64,000 nt of DNA. Source: Cyclobacteriaceae bacterium. Its GTDB lineage: Bacteria; Bacteroidota; Bacteroidia; Cytophagales; Cyclobacteriaceae. The position numbers and the translations under genes were made by a program. Below the pieces are notes generated by a model, which saw only the letters and a program-made list of their open reading frames with translations, made no database searches and was not told where the DNA came from. This document shows, piece by piece, positions 24,885 through 35,077 of this stretch (positions within the stretch are counted from its first letter, which is position 1; each line of letters starts with the position of its first letter). Location of the stretch: positions 459,101 to 523,100 of the forward strand of contig JAEUUF010000026.1 in the NCBI GenBank assembly GCA_016787645.1, read 5' to 3'.

Positions 24885-26765
24885 TCAATGTCTCTTATCA
24901 TCCGGAATGATGGCTCCCGAATTTCCCATTTCGAGCTTTACCAACTCATTCTCATGAGGAAGATTAGATTCAGGAGTTTCCGAGTAAGGAACAGTTTGCG
25001 GGATGTAATCCTCCTTAGCCCCGGGCTTGCTGTAGTCATACGGCCAGCGGTAAACGTGAGGAATTTCGCCCGGCCAGTTGCCGTGACCAGGATGACGAGG
25101 TGTTGTCCACTCCAGGGTGGTTGAACCCCATGGGTTGGCGGGTGCGACACGTCCGCGCCAGATGCTGTAGAAGAAATTAAAGAGGAAAATAAACTGGGCG
25201 CCCAGGGTGACCACAGCAGCAATGCTGACCAGCATATTCAGGTCGGCAAAGGAACTGAACGTTTCAAAGTTAGTCCATGAATAGTACCGGCGAGGGAAAC
25301 CGGCAATTCCAATATAGTGCATGGGGAAGAACACCATGTATACACCCACGAACGTTATCCAAAAGTGAACGGCGCCGAGACGTTCATCCATCATACGGCC
25401 GAAAAACTTCGGGAACCAGTGGTAGATCCCGGCGATCATACCAAAGAAGGAGGCGCTACCCATCACCAGGTGGAAGTGTGCCACCACAAAATAGGTGTCG
25501 TGCAATTGAATGTCGACCGCGGAATTACCGAGGAACAACCCGGTGATTCCACCCGTGAGGAAGAATGAAACGAGGCCGATCGAAAAGAGCATAGCGGAGG
25601 TAAACCGAATATTGCCCTTCCATAGTGTCGTAACATAGTTGAATATTTTCACCGCCGAAGGAACAGCGATAATCAGGGTTAGCAGGGTAAAGATTGATCC
25701 GAGGAATGGGTTCATACCCGTCACAAACATGTGGTGCGCCCAAACAACAAAGGAGAGGATCGCAATGAAGAGCATAGATCCCACCATGGCCTTGTAACCA
25801 AAGATCGGCTTGCGCGAGTTCGTGGCAATAATTTCAGAGGTTATCCCCAGCGCAGGCAAAAGCACGATATACACCTCGGGGTGCCCGAGGAACCAGAACA
25901 AGTGCTGGAAGAGAATTGGGCTTCCGCCTACATTGGGAAGGGCTTCTCCCGCGATGTAGATATCAGAAAGGAAGAAGCTGGTGCCAAAACTGCGGTCAAA
26001 GATGAGCAGCAGCGCGGCGCCGAAAAGCACGGGGAACGATAGCAATCCGATAATGGCCGTAAAGAAGAAGGCCCAAATCGTTAGCGGCATGCGTGTAAAG
26101 GACATGCCTTGCGTTCTCATATTGATGATCGTGGTGATGTAGTTAATGCCGCCTAACAGCGTACTCACGATAAACAAGGCCATAGAAATCAGCCAAAGCG
26201 TCATGCCCAGGCCTGAGCCCTGAATGGCCTGAGGTAACGCGCTTAATGGAGGGTAAATCGTCCAACCACCACCGGCGGGGCCGGTAGAGATAAATAACGA
26301 AGTAAACATGAACGCACTGGAAAGGAAGAAGAACCAGTAGGAAAGCATGTTCATGAAACCAGACGCCATGTCCCTTGCTCCTACCTGCAGCGGGATGAGG
26401 AAGTTGGAGAAAGTTCCGCTCAAGCCGGCCGTCAGCACGAAGAACACCATGATCGTACCGTGCATAGTAACCAGGGCGAGATAAAATTCCGAGTCGATCT
26501 TGCCTTCTGGCGTGATCCATCCCCCCAACACTGGGCGAAGCCACTCGAGGGAGGCATCCGGAAATCCCAGTTGCAGTCGGAAGATTACTGAAAGGATACC
26601 GCCGATGAGTGCCCACGCCATCCCTGTAATCAGGAACTGCTTGGCGATGACTTTGTGATCCTGGCAGAAGATGTAGTTCGTCCAGAAGTTGCCATGATGC
26701 TCATGGTCATGGCCGTGATCGTCGTGGTGAGCCTCGGTGTGTACTTTAATATCTGCTGTTGCCAT
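24885..26765 (-). CDS. ctaD: Cytochrome c oxidase subunit I (A1-type)
   Basis: 626 residues, catalytic heme a/a3-CuB subunit. WFLGHPEVYI carries the CuB His, the Glu of the D-channel and the Tyr that crosslinks to His, marking the A1 subfamily. WAHHMFVTGM gives two further CuB His, and HDTYFVVAHFHLVMG the heme ligands. The N-terminus carries a His/Asp-rich cluster (HHDDHGHDHEHH, about residues 13-24), a possible metal-binding tail. It is encoded 18 bases after ctaC and immediately before ctaA. Confidence 0.97.
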   Translation of the reverse strand: MATADIKVHTEAHHDDHGHDHEHHGNFWTNYIFCQDHKVIAKQFLITGMAWALIGGILSVIFRLQLGFPDASLEWLRPVLGGWITPEGKIDSEFYLALVTMHGTIMVFFVLTAGLSGTFSNFLIPLQVGARDMASGFMNMLSYWFFFLSSAFMFTSLFISTGPAGGGWTIYPPLSALPQAIQGSGLGMTLWLISMALFIVSTLLGGINYITTIINMRTQGMSFTRMPLTIWAFFFTAIIGLLSFPVLFGAALLLIFDRSFGTSFFLSDIYIAGEALPNVGGSPILFQHLFWFLGHPEVYIVLLPALGITSEIIATNSRKPIFGYKAMVGSMLFIAILSFVVWAHHMFVTGMNPFLGSIFTLLTLIIAVPSAVKIFNYVTTLWKGNIRFTSAMLFSIGLVSFFLTGGITGLFLGNSAVDIQLHDTYFVVAHFHLVMGSASFFGMIAGIYHWFPKFFGRMMDERLGAVHFWITFVGVYMVFFPMHYIGIAGFPRRYYSWTNFETFSSFADLNMLVSIAAVVTLGAQFIFLFNFFYSIWRGRVAPANPWGSTTLEWTTPRHPGHGNWPGEIPHVYRWPYDYSKPGAKEDYIPQTVPYSETPESNLPHENELVKLEMGNSGAIIPDDKRH

Positions 26766-26783
26766 GGTGTTTGTTCGTTCGGA

Positions 26784-27866
26784 TTAGCGGTTGGATACAG
26801 TTTTCAGGATGCCCTGCTCGGCAGCGCCGTTATCAGGCTGCATTCCTGACTTGATCATCGCGAATTCGCGGAGGTTTTCCGGGATGCGATTCAGGTAGTC
26901 CGGATTCTGCTTCAGCCAAGACTCCTGGCTGGCTCTCCACTTCTGATAACTTTCTTCGTCTTCCACGATTACCGGGAAACGCATCGAAAAGTGTCCTTTT
27001 CCACAGATTTCGGTACAAGCCATTTCATAATTAAAATTCGGATTGCCTGTTTCTTCACGCATCTGTTGGGTAGTCTTTGTGGCTACAAACTTGAACGTGG
27101 TCAGCATACCGGGCACCGCATCCATTTTAACACGGAAGTGCGGAAGGAAAACGCTGTGCAAAACGTCTTTGGCTCGAATCTTCAACACAATCTCCTTGTT
27201 GGTCGGCAGGTGCAGTTCGAGCGATTTGAAGTCGTCGAATGAATTCTTGTCAGTAAGATCAAGTCCAAACTCATTGTTGGCATCGATAAGCCTGAAGTCA
27301 GCCTTGCCCAATGCCTCGTCGGTAGAACCCGGATAGCGTGCTGTCCATGCAAACTGTTGGGCTACCAATTCAATGACTACGGCTTCTTTCGAAGATGGGC
27401 CCGTAATATCGTTCCATGCCCGGAGTCCCCGGAAGATCAAGAGGGCCATCACGATGGCTGGGATGAGCGTCCAAAGAATTTCTAGCTTGTGATTGTCAAC
27501 AAAATATTCCGCCTTACGGCCCTCCTTGTACTGGTACTTGTAAGTAAACCAGAACATCACGATGAAGATCAAGGTGAAGGCAATCACGCAGATTGCCATC
27601 GTTATCCAGAACAAATTGTCGGTGATGACTCCGTGCTCGGATGCCACGGGCAGGGTGTATTTGTCAAAATGAGCGTAGGAGTACCAATAAAACCCGATCA
27701 GGGAAAGGATCATGAAAGCCATAAACAGAAAGGCATGAATGCCATTTCCCGAGCCGGCTTTCTCCTTATCTCCCTTGACAAGGCCTACCAGGTTGGTAAT
27801 CCGGAAGATCATGTACACGATCACCAGGATCAACACTACACCAATTCCAATTATCAGATTCATCAT
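26784..27866 (-). CDS. ctaC: Cytochrome c oxidase subunit II with extra N-terminal helices
   Basis: 360 residues from the ATG at 27866 (a TTG two codons upstream is in frame). CuA domain: VAQQFAWTARYPG, VLHSVFLPHFRVKMDAVPG and CTEICGKGHFSM with both Cys, Glu, His and Met ligands. Four hydrophobic segments precede it (about residues 4-24, 48-68, 89-112, 132-150), whereas textbook subunit II has two helices. There is no C-terminal cytochrome c domain (no CxxCH), so this is not a caa3 subunit II; electrons must come from ActA or ActE. It follows actF by 37 bases. Confidence 0.95.
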   Translation of the reverse strand: MMNLIIGIGVVLILVIVYMIFRITNLVGLVKGDKEKAGSGNGIHAFLFMAFMILSLIGFYWYSYAHFDKYTLPVASEHGVITDNLFWITMAICVIAFTLIFIVMFWFTYKYQYKEGRKAEYFVDNHKLEILWTLIPAIVMALLIFRGLRAWNDITGPSSKEAVVIELVAQQFAWTARYPGSTDEALGKADFRLIDANNEFGLDLTDKNSFDDFKSLELHLPTNKEIVLKIRAKDVLHSVFLPHFRVKMDAVPGMLTTFKFVATKTTQQMREETGNPNFNYEMACTEICGKGHFSMRFPVIVEDEESYQKWRASQESWLKQNPDYLNRIPENLREFAMIKSGMQPDNGAAEQGILKTVSNR

Positions 27867-27903
27867 ATTCAAGTTCGTTAACGTCTCCTTCTCTCCTTAC
27901 ATG

Positions 27904-29274
27904 CTAAATGTGATGTCCAAGGCTTTCCTGCAGCATCGGGTCATTTTTGGCAACCAGCGGATACTTGGCCAGGCTGCTCAAGGTCACCAGCAGGAACAAC
28001 GCCAAGAATACCAGTGCCATCCCAATTTCAAGGAGGCCAAGGCTACCCTCTCCCTTCATTACCCCGGGAGTTACCATCAGGTAATAGTCGAGCCAGTGTC
28101 CAATGATAATGATGGGGCAAACCACCTTGAGCATTCCAATATGACGCTTCGAGTCACGCATCATTAGCAACAAGAAAGGAAGCACAAAGTTCAGGATGAG
28201 GTTGGCAAAAAAGATCCAGCTATACGGAGAGACGGTTCTACGCTGAACGAAGTAAACCGTTTCCTCCGGGATATTGGCATAGTAGATCAGCATAAACTGG
28301 CTGAACCAGATGTAGGTCCAGAAAATGCTGAACGCAAAGACAAACTTGCCGAGGTCGTGCAGGTGATTGGCATTGACTACTTTGAGGTAGCCAGCTTGCT
28401 TCAATTGGGAAACGATCAGGGTGATCATGGCCAGGCCGGTTACCCACCAGCTTGCAAACACATACCATCCCATCATGGTGCTAAACCAATGGGTATCAAT
28501 GCTCATCACCCAGTCCCAGGCGGCTACTGAAGAGGTGACACCAAAGATGATCAGAAAGATAGCGGAATAGGTGCGGGCACTCATCCAGTGGTTGGTAGAA
28601 CCGTCAAGGTCTTCCGCCAGCATCTCTTTGCGGATCCAGGTGAAGAACATGTACCATAGTCCAAAGAAGACTACGAGTCGGATGACATAAAAGGCCGGGA
28701 AAGATCCATTGGCCAGGGGCCAGAAGAAGTAGGTTCCCTTGGCATTCAGAATGGGGTCATAGGTTTCGGCATTTGCCTGGTCATAGAGCCCGGCATGCGT
28801 CCAGTGGAACACGTCGCCCTTCACTACGAACCAAAGCACCAGCATGAGTATTCCGGCAAAAGGAATCCAGTGACCCATGGCCAGCGGAATCCGCTTCACC
28901 CCTGCCGACCAGCCTGCCTGTGCGGCATATTGAATGGCTACGAAGAAAAGTCCGATAAGGCCAAGGCCGGTGAAGAACACGTTATTCATCCAAAGTGTGG
29001 TGTACACGCGCTTAAGCCAGGAAGGGCTGCCATGATGGCCCTCCGCAGCTGCGGGCTCTGCCGGTGTTGCATCAAGGCTTGCCACCATATCCTTCGAGAT
29101 GGCAGCCGCGGCGTGACCGCCCCCGCCGTGTTCGTCATGACCTCCACCTGACATGGCCATCCATGTACCAATGCCAAACAGGAACAACCCCACCGCCAAG
29201 AGGATGAAAAGCTTGGTGCGGGTCTCCGGTTTGAAGATGTATTTTTCGTCAGAAACTTCGTGTGTAGCGTTCAT
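27904..29274 (-). CDS. actF: Alternative complex III subunit ActF (quinol:cytochrome c oxidoreductase)
   Basis: 456 residues, about ten helices, with the ActF/ActC-like pattern WKxxxWAWDWVMSIDTHWFSTMMGWYVFASWW and GKFVFAFSIFWTYIWFSQFMLIYYANIPEE. A His/Gly-rich loop (GGGHDEHGGGGHAAAA) lies after the first helix and faces the periplasm or cytoplasm. In ACIII, ActF is an integral subunit homologous to ActC and helps anchor the complex. Last act gene before the oxidase subunits. Confidence 0.93.
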   Translation of the reverse strand: MNATHEVSDEKYIFKPETRTKLFILLAVGLFLFGIGTWMAMSGGGHDEHGGGGHAAAAISKDMVASLDATPAEPAAAEGHHGSPSWLKRVYTTLWMNNVFFTGLGLIGLFFVAIQYAAQAGWSAGVKRIPLAMGHWIPFAGILMLVLWFVVKGDVFHWTHAGLYDQANAETYDPILNAKGTYFFWPLANGSFPAFYVIRLVVFFGLWYMFFTWIRKEMLAEDLDGSTNHWMSARTYSAIFLIIFGVTSSVAAWDWVMSIDTHWFSTMMGWYVFASWWVTGLAMITLIVSQLKQAGYLKVVNANHLHDLGKFVFAFSIFWTYIWFSQFMLIYYANIPEETVYFVQRRTVSPYSWIFFANLILNFVLPFLLLMMRDSKRHIGMLKVVCPIIIIGHWLDYYLMVTPGVMKGEGSLGLLEIGMALVFLALFLLVTLSSLAKYPLVAKNDPMLQESLGHHI

Positions 29275-29298
29275 TTCGCGCGATCGTTTATCGTCAGG

Positions 29299-29931
29299 TT
29301 ATTTTTGCTTCTGGAGATCTTTCACATAGCGTGCGATTCTCCACCGGTCTTCGGGACTTACTTGCGATCCATGCGCCCCCATCAGTCCCGCGCCATAGGT
29401 AATGACGTGGAAGATGTGCGCCTCCGACATGGCGAGGTAAGAATCTCCTTTGAGGTTGGCTACGCCGGGATACTTGTCAGACACCTTACCATCGGCCATT
29501 CCCTTTACCCCGTGACAATGCTTGCAGTATACTTCATACAATGCTTTCCCTTCCGTCACATACACCGGGTTTTCCTCCAAGGGGCTGGTCATGCCCTTTA
29601 TTACGATGTCAATGCTGTCCTTCGGCACATTCTTGCTCCGATAAGGGAGCCAACCGTACTTATTGCGCTTCACGGTATTAGGTGCCGGTTCGCGCATGTT
29701 CATGCGGTAAGGGTTGTATTTGTTTGAATTGAAATATTCACCGCGGCCATTGTCGAGTGCATTGGCCCAGGCGCCGGCCTGCTCGTCGGTAATCTGGCTG
29801 AGGGGCTCATAGGCCACGGAATGGTACATGTTCGGCGCATACTCGCGGCCTGGGTTATCCCCTCCGGCGCATCCCACGAGGGAAACTGCGGCGGCTACCA
29901 TCAATGTATTCTTCAGGTTCATCATTCTCAT
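29299..29931 (-). CDS. actE: ACIII monoheme cytochrome c lipoprotein ActE
   Basis: 210 residues. Lipoprotein signal (LMVAAAVSLVGC) and one heme-c motif YCKHCHGVKG, with a likely axial Met near the C-terminal half. MYHSVAYEP and YNPYRMNMREPAPNTVKR match ActE. It carries electrons within or out of ACIII on the periplasmic face. The first of three near Met codons (29931, 29925, 29922) is used; the start lies 3 bases after the actD stop. Confidence 0.93.
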   Translation of the reverse strand: MRMMNLKNTLMVAAAVSLVGCAGGDNPGREYAPNMYHSVAYEPLSQITDEQAGAWANALDNGRGEYFNSNKYNPYRMNMREPAPNTVKRNKYGWLPYRSKNVPKDSIDIVIKGMTSPLEENPVYVTEGKALYEVYCKHCHGVKGMADGKVSDKYPGVANLKGDSYLAMSEAHIFHVITYGAGLMGAHGSQVSPEDRWRIARYVKDLQKQK

Positions 29932-29934
29932 GGA

Positions 29935-30459
29935 CTAAAAGCTTTTTTCGTTCACTTCCGAGGCACCGTTGCTTTTCAGTATCTGGCGAATCTCTTCTTT
30001 AGAAATCTTGTTGGCACCCAAATCAATAGCCATCACGTGCTTGTCATCCGTGCTGCGATTATCATACATCCGGGGCCACTTGTAAGGTTTCATGTCGCTC
30101 ACCACCAGGAAAGTTCCTGCCATTCCAAACGCGGAAAGCAAGACGGTGAATTCGAATGTCACGGGAATAAAAGGCGGTATCGAAAAGAAGTTCTTCCCAC
30201 CGATGATCATCGGCCAGTCAAATCCCAGCATCCAGATTTGGGTAGACAAGGCCGTGATGGTGCCCGTCATTCCAAAAAGGAAAGCCGCAATGGGAAGTCG
30301 TGTGCGGCGATAGCCGAGTGCCTCATCCAGGCCATGCACGGGGAACGGGCTGTAGACCTCCTTGATTTTCACTCCCTTGTCGCGGATATTTTCCACCGCG
30401 TGGAGCAGGACGTCCTCGTCGTCAAAAATGCCTACCAGATAGTTTTCTTTCGATGCCAT
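29935..30459 (-). CDS. actD: ACIII subunit ActD (DUF3341)
   Basis: 174 residues: an N-terminal cytoplasmic ferredoxin-like portion (LVGIFDDEDVLLHAVENIRDKG...YSPFPVHGLDEALG), then two helices (LPIAAFLFGMTGTITALSTQIWM; VTFEFTVLLSAFGMAGTFLVV). This is the DUF3341 pattern of ActD, a structural subunit of alternative complex III. It follows actC by 11 bases. Confidence 0.94.
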   Translation of the reverse strand: MASKENYLVGIFDDEDVLLHAVENIRDKGVKIKEVYSPFPVHGLDEALGYRRTRLPIAAFLFGMTGTITALSTQIWMLGFDWPMIIGGKNFFSIPPFIPVTFEFTVLLSAFGMAGTFLVVSDMKPYKWPRMYDNRSTDDKHVMAIDLGANKISKEEIRQILKSNGASEVNEKSF

Positions 30460-30470
30460 TACATTCGCTA

Positions 30471-31856
30471 TTAATGTGCCGATGAATTCTTTTTCTCAGA
30501 AGTACTCTTAATAATGCTCTTCACTTCTGCCATGTTGATGACCGGGAAGAACTTCGCAAAGAGGAAGAACGCGGTGAAGAAAATCCCGAAGGTGAAGAGG
30601 TACTGACCGATGTCGTACATGGTCGGGTGGAACATCGTCCAGCTCGACGGAACGTAATCGCGGTGCAGGGAAGTCACAATGATCACAAAGCGTTCAAACC
30701 ACATCCCTATGTTCACGATGATGGAGAGCACAAATGTGGCCACGAGGTTGGTGCGGATCTTCTTGATCCAGAACAACTGGGGTGAAATCACGTTGCACGT
30801 CATCATGGATGCATACGCCCACCAATATGGCCCCATCACGCGGTTGTAAAAGGCGTAGCTTTCTGCCGGCACCTGGCCGTACCAGGCGATGAACAACTCT
30901 GTGATGTAGGCGACACCAACGATAGAGCCCGTTACGATGATGATGATGTTCATCAACTCCACGTGGTAGATCGTGATGTAGTCTTCCAGTTTAAATACTT
31001 TGCGTGTTACCAGCAGCAATGTCAATACCATGGCGAAGCCGGAGAAGATAGCACCCGCAACGAAGTAAGGCGGGAAGATCGTGGTGTGCCATCCGGGGAT
31101 CACTGATGTGGCAAAGTCCATGGATACGATGGTGTGAACAGAGAGCACGAGCGGCGTAGAAAGTCCAGCCAGGATGAGGGCTACCGATTCGTAGCGCATC
31201 CAGGTTTTGGCGGCACCGTCCCAGCCGAAGCTGAGGGCGTTGTACACCCTGGCGCGGGTCATGTGGCCCATGCGAACAGCGCGGTCGCGAATGACGGCGA
31301 AGTCAGGGATGAGGCCCATGTACCAGAACAACAGGGATACTGAGAAGTAGGTTGAGATCGCGAACACGTCCCAGAGGAGTGGCGAGTTGAAATTCACCCA
31401 AAGCGATCCAAATGCGTTAGGTAGCGGAAGTGCCCAATAGAAACCGAGCCAGAGGCGGCCCATGTGAAACGCCGGAAAGCTGAGGGCACATATCACCGCG
31501 AAGATGGTCATAGCTTCGGCCGCGCGGTTGATACTCATACGCCAACGCTGGCGGAACAGGAGGAGGATGGCTGAAATCAGGGTTCCGGCGTGACCAATAC
31601 CGACCCACCAAACGAAGTTGGTGATGTCCCATGCCCAGCCGACCGTTTTGTTCAGTCCCCACATCCCGATGCCATGCCACAGCATCATCCAACAACAGTA
31701 TCCACCGTAAATCAGGAGTACCAGGGAAGTGCCAAAGGCCATCCACCACAGGCGAGACGGTTTGTTTTCAACCTGGCAGCTGATATCCTGTGATACGTCG
31801 GCTACGGTCTTGCCACCCGTTACCAGGGATTCTCTAAGAGCTGATGATGCTTGCAT
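30471..31856 (-). CDS. actC: ACIII quinol-binding subunit ActC (NrfD/PsrC family)
   Basis: 461 residues, about ten helices. NrfD/PsrC family: NFVWWVGIGHAGTLISAILLLFRQRWRMSINRAAEAMTIFA is the conserved quinol-site region with His and Arg, and HTIVSMDFATSVIPGWHTTIFPPYF the second repeat. ActC is where menaquinol is oxidised, passing electrons to the ActB iron-sulfur clusters. It lies 36 bases after actB. Confidence 0.95.
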   Translation of the reverse strand: MQASSALRESLVTGGKTVADVSQDISCQVENKPSRLWWMAFGTSLVLLIYGGYCCWMMLWHGIGMWGLNKTVGWAWDITNFVWWVGIGHAGTLISAILLLFRQRWRMSINRAAEAMTIFAVICALSFPAFHMGRLWLGFYWALPLPNAFGSLWVNFNSPLLWDVFAISTYFSVSLLFWYMGLIPDFAVIRDRAVRMGHMTRARVYNALSFGWDGAAKTWMRYESVALILAGLSTPLVLSVHTIVSMDFATSVIPGWHTTIFPPYFVAGAIFSGFAMVLTLLLVTRKVFKLEDYITIYHVELMNIIIIVTGSIVGVAYITELFIAWYGQVPAESYAFYNRVMGPYWWAYASMMTCNVISPQLFWIKKIRTNLVATFVLSIIVNIGMWFERFVIIVTSLHRDYVPSSWTMFHPTMYDIGQYLFTFGIFFTAFFLFAKFFPVINMAEVKSIIKSTSEKKNSSAH

Positions 31857-31892
31857 AACGTATGTTCTCGATTTCTTGCTGTCTATTAATTA

Positions 31893-34800
31893 CTATGCCT
31901 CTCCCTTTGCTTCTTCCTTGTTTCGGATCTTCGTGAGGTAGAAGATGTTCGGCTTCACGCCGATTTCTTCCAATACACGGTAAGCGCGCGGGTTGCCAAT
32001 CTTCTTGTCGATACCATACGGGCGCTTCGGATCCTTCTCGATCTTCAGGAGTTTGGTGATCGCGCTGTTCTCGTCATTCATATCACCAAAGAGAATCGCA
32101 CCAGTCATACACGAGGCCTGGCAAGCGGTGATCACTTCACCATCCTTCATCGGTCTGCGTTCCTTCTTGGCGTTGAGTTTACCGGTCTGAATGCGTTGTA
32201 CGCAGAAGGAGCACTTCTCCATAACTCCACGTGAACGAACGGTTACTTCAGGATTCAGCACCATGCGACCGAGGTCAGTATTCATGGCCGGGTTGGACTG
32301 GTAGAACTGCTGGTTATCGTGATACTTGAACCAGTTGAAGCGACGAACTTTGTAAGGGCAGTTATTCGCACAATAGCGTGTACCGATGCAACGGTTATAC
32401 GTCATCTGGTTTAAACCTTCAGTGCTGTGCGTTGTGGCGGCAACCGGGCAAACCGTTTCGCAAGGTGCGTTATTGCAATGCTGGCAGAGCATCGGCTGGA
32501 ACACCACCTCCGGGTTTTCAGAAGCCTTCTCCATCGCCTCGTAGTCGCCGTGCTTGCCATCGCTGCTGTAGTAGCGGTCGATCCGCATCCAATGCATCTC
32601 ACGGCGGCGGATTACTTCATCCTTGCCCACGATGGCCACGTTGTTTTCAACGTTACAGGCAACGATACATGCGCCGCAACCCGTACACGAGTTGAGGTCG
32701 ATGGCCATGCCCCAATGATGATCCTTATAGTCGTGACCTTTCCAAAGACTGAGGGTGGAAGGATCCACTTTCTCATCCCACTTGGTAATCTTCGGAAACT
32801 CGCGACCAGCGGCAGGGTTCTTTTTGAACTCGCTGAGCACCGACTCCTGGATGACGCTTTCCCGGCCCATATACGTCTGATGCGTCTGGGTTTGCGCCAA
32901 CTGGAATGGTGTTTCTGTTTTTACCAGGGAGACTCCTTCAAATGTTGAAAGCCCGATTGAGCCATCGCTGAACGTAAGGAACGGATAAGCGTTGATACCG
33001 AGGTTCTCAGCCACCTTACCCACCTTTGTTCTTCCATAGCCAAGTGCGATACCAATTGTTCCGGGCATTTGGCCAGGTTGGATAAGCACAGGCACATTCA
33101 TGGTCTTGCCGCCCACGGTCAGGGCTCCATAATGCGTGTTGCTCTCACCATCATTGGTGAAGCCAGCGGCAGCCGCGTCGCGTTGTGAAATCGTAATCGG
33201 GTGATCCCACACTACTTTGGTAATGGGATCCGGGAGTTCTTGCAAGAGCGGGTTGTTGGCCTGCGATCCATTGCCAACACCGCAGCTCTCATATACAACA
33301 AGTTCAAAACCTTTGTTATCCGCTTTGTACCGGGCAGCTACAGCTGATGCGGCTGCGGCTACATCACCAGCGAAGCTCATGGAAGTGCCGTCGGCAACAC
33401 CGGGTTCAAGCACGCCGTCGTAGAGGCACTTGTCCCACCACGACTGAAAATCCATGGTTCCTCCGCTCTTGGCGTAGAACCAATTCTTCCAATTCTCCTT
33501 TACATAATTGAAGTAGTCGACATTCGTTTCTCCAGCCCACACCATAAAGCTTTCCTGGGCTTGCCGGGACTTGAAAATCGGCGTGATGGCCGGCTGGGAT
33601 AGACTGTAGAAGTTTTTCTTCGGCTCCGCATCATTCCATGACTCCAGATAATGATGATCCGGAGCCTTGTAGGTTACGGCAGAACCGGTTTCATCTTCGG
33701 TATAGTTGGTTGCTACGGATAGCGTCATATTCTTGACTGCGGCGGCAATCTTTTCACCCATCGGGTGATCGTAGACCGGGTTGCAGTTGTAGAAAATGAC
33801 CCCATCAATCTTACCACCTTCGGCATCACTGACAAAGCTGGACATAGCCTCGTCGTTGCCTTTGCGATAGTTCACGGGCATGTTGGGCAGGATGGTAGAG
33901 CCATAGTTGCCGAGCATGTCGTTAATACCATTAATCAGTATTTGAACTGATTTGTTGTTGGAGCGGGAAACTACGAGTGAATTTCCGCGGTTTGCCCAGA
34001 GGTCTTCCGCTGCCTTGTCCAGGTTGGCAACGCCTTCCAGTCCACCGCTGACCATTCCTTTGCCAGCTTTCGCCGCGATAAGGTTGTACAATTGAGCCAC
34101 TGCCAATCCACTCTGAGAGGGACGCACCGGCGTACGGTAGTCGGCGTTGGCGCCGGTGAGACTGAGGTTCGCTTCGAACTGATAATGGCGTGACATCTCA
34201 CGGTGATCCTCGTCGAGGTGGCGCGTTGCCGCATATTGGCGGGCAAATTCTATTGGAGAAAGCCATGTGCCCAGGAAATCGGCGCCGAAGCTGACAATCA
34301 CGTTGGCTTTGCTGAAGTCGTACGAAGGGATGAAAGCTGTCCCGAAGGATGCTTCATTCGCTTTCATCATTCCATAATAAGATACCTGGTCGTACTGAAC
34401 ATGCTGTGCGGTCGGGTACTTGGCTTTAAATTTCTCAATCACCGCGAGCGTGCTGGGGCTGAGAATCGTATTGCTGACGATCCTGATCTGACCTCCTTTG
34501 GCAGCGATCTCTCCGAGTTTGGCGATTACTTCCTTGTCAAGGGTTTCCCACGACTCCGATTTGTCGCCGATGCGAACGCCACGAAGGCGGTAGTTATCGT
34601 ACAGGGAGAGTACGGATGCCTCCACGGGCACGCTGGTCCCTCCTTTTGAAACACTCGACAGCGAATTGCCTTCGATCTTGATCGGGCGCCCCTCGCGAGT
34701 CTTCACAACGATGCTGCAATAATCCCCTCCATTAATATAGGTGGAGGCATAATAGTTGGGAATGCCCGGATCCACGTCAACGGGTTTGTTGACATACGGG

Positions 34801-35006
34801 ATGGCCTTGCGGATGGGAGTCTCGCAGGCAGCCAGTGAAACGGCGGCCACGCTGAAGCCCATCATCTTGAGGAAATCTCTACGGGAGTGACCGGGATCCT
34901 CCTCTGCACCAAGGTTGACAAATTCCTTGTCGGCATTCTTGATGTAGGCCGGATCGTTCTTGAGTTGCTCCAGTCCCTTCCAGTATGTCTTTTTCGTAGT
35001 ACCCAT
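31893..35006 (-). CDS. actB: ACIII iron-sulfur / molybdopterin-oxidoreductase-like subunit ActB
   Basis: 1037 residues, a natural fusion of an ActB1 molybdopterin-oxidoreductase-like domain (about 1-740) and an ActB2 iron-sulfur domain. A twin-Arg-like export signal sits inside, not at, the N-terminus (SRRDFLKMMGFSVAAVSLAAC, about residues 41-60), as in TAT-variant family members. ActB1 is known to lack the Mo cofactor in ACIII. ActB2 has four Cys clusters: CTGCGACIVAC, CQHCNNAPCETVCP, CIGTRYCANNCP and CSFCVQRI with CQASC, for 3-4 Fe-S clusters. The second gene of the operon, 71 bases after actA. Confidence 0.96.
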   Translation of the reverse strand: MGTTKKTYWKGLEQLKNDPAYIKNADKEFVNLGAEEDPGHSRRDFLKMMGFSVAAVSLAACETPIRKAIPYVNKPVDVDPGIPNYYASTYINGGDYCSIVVKTREGRPIKIEGNSLSSVSKGGTSVPVEASVLSLYDNYRLRGVRIGDKSESWETLDKEVIAKLGEIAAKGGQIRIVSNTILSPSTLAVIEKFKAKYPTAQHVQYDQVSYYGMMKANEASFGTAFIPSYDFSKANVIVSFGADFLGTWLSPIEFARQYAATRHLDEDHREMSRHYQFEANLSLTGANADYRTPVRPSQSGLAVAQLYNLIAAKAGKGMVSGGLEGVANLDKAAEDLWANRGNSLVVSRSNNKSVQILINGINDMLGNYGSTILPNMPVNYRKGNDEAMSSFVSDAEGGKIDGVIFYNCNPVYDHPMGEKIAAAVKNMTLSVATNYTEDETGSAVTYKAPDHHYLESWNDAEPKKNFYSLSQPAITPIFKSRQAQESFMVWAGETNVDYFNYVKENWKNWFYAKSGGTMDFQSWWDKCLYDGVLEPGVADGTSMSFAGDVAAAASAVAARYKADNKGFELVVYESCGVGNGSQANNPLLQELPDPITKVVWDHPITISQRDAAAAGFTNDGESNTHYGALTVGGKTMNVPVLIQPGQMPGTIGIALGYGRTKVGKVAENLGINAYPFLTFSDGSIGLSTFEGVSLVKTETPFQLAQTQTHQTYMGRESVIQESVLSEFKKNPAAGREFPKITKWDEKVDPSTLSLWKGHDYKDHHWGMAIDLNSCTGCGACIVACNVENNVAIVGKDEVIRRREMHWMRIDRYYSSDGKHGDYEAMEKASENPEVVFQPMLCQHCNNAPCETVCPVAATTHSTEGLNQMTYNRCIGTRYCANNCPYKVRRFNWFKYHDNQQFYQSNPAMNTDLGRMVLNPEVTVRSRGVMEKCSFCVQRIQTGKLNAKKERRPMKDGEVITACQASCMTGAILFGDMNDENSAITKLLKIEKDPKRPYGIDKKIGNPRAYRVLEEIGVKPNIFYLTKIRNKEEAKGEA

Positions 35007-35077
35007 AGGTGGTCGTTCCTTATTTATCCGTGTATTCGTGAAAAATCAAAAATCAAGAAGCATCAATCCTTCGATGC

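Noticed and set aside
31893-35006. True molybdenum oxidoreductase (for example formate dehydrogenase or tetrathionate reductase)
   Set aside because: Order act-act-act around it and the ActB1/ActB2 fusion identify ACIII, in which this domain does not bind Mo cofactor.
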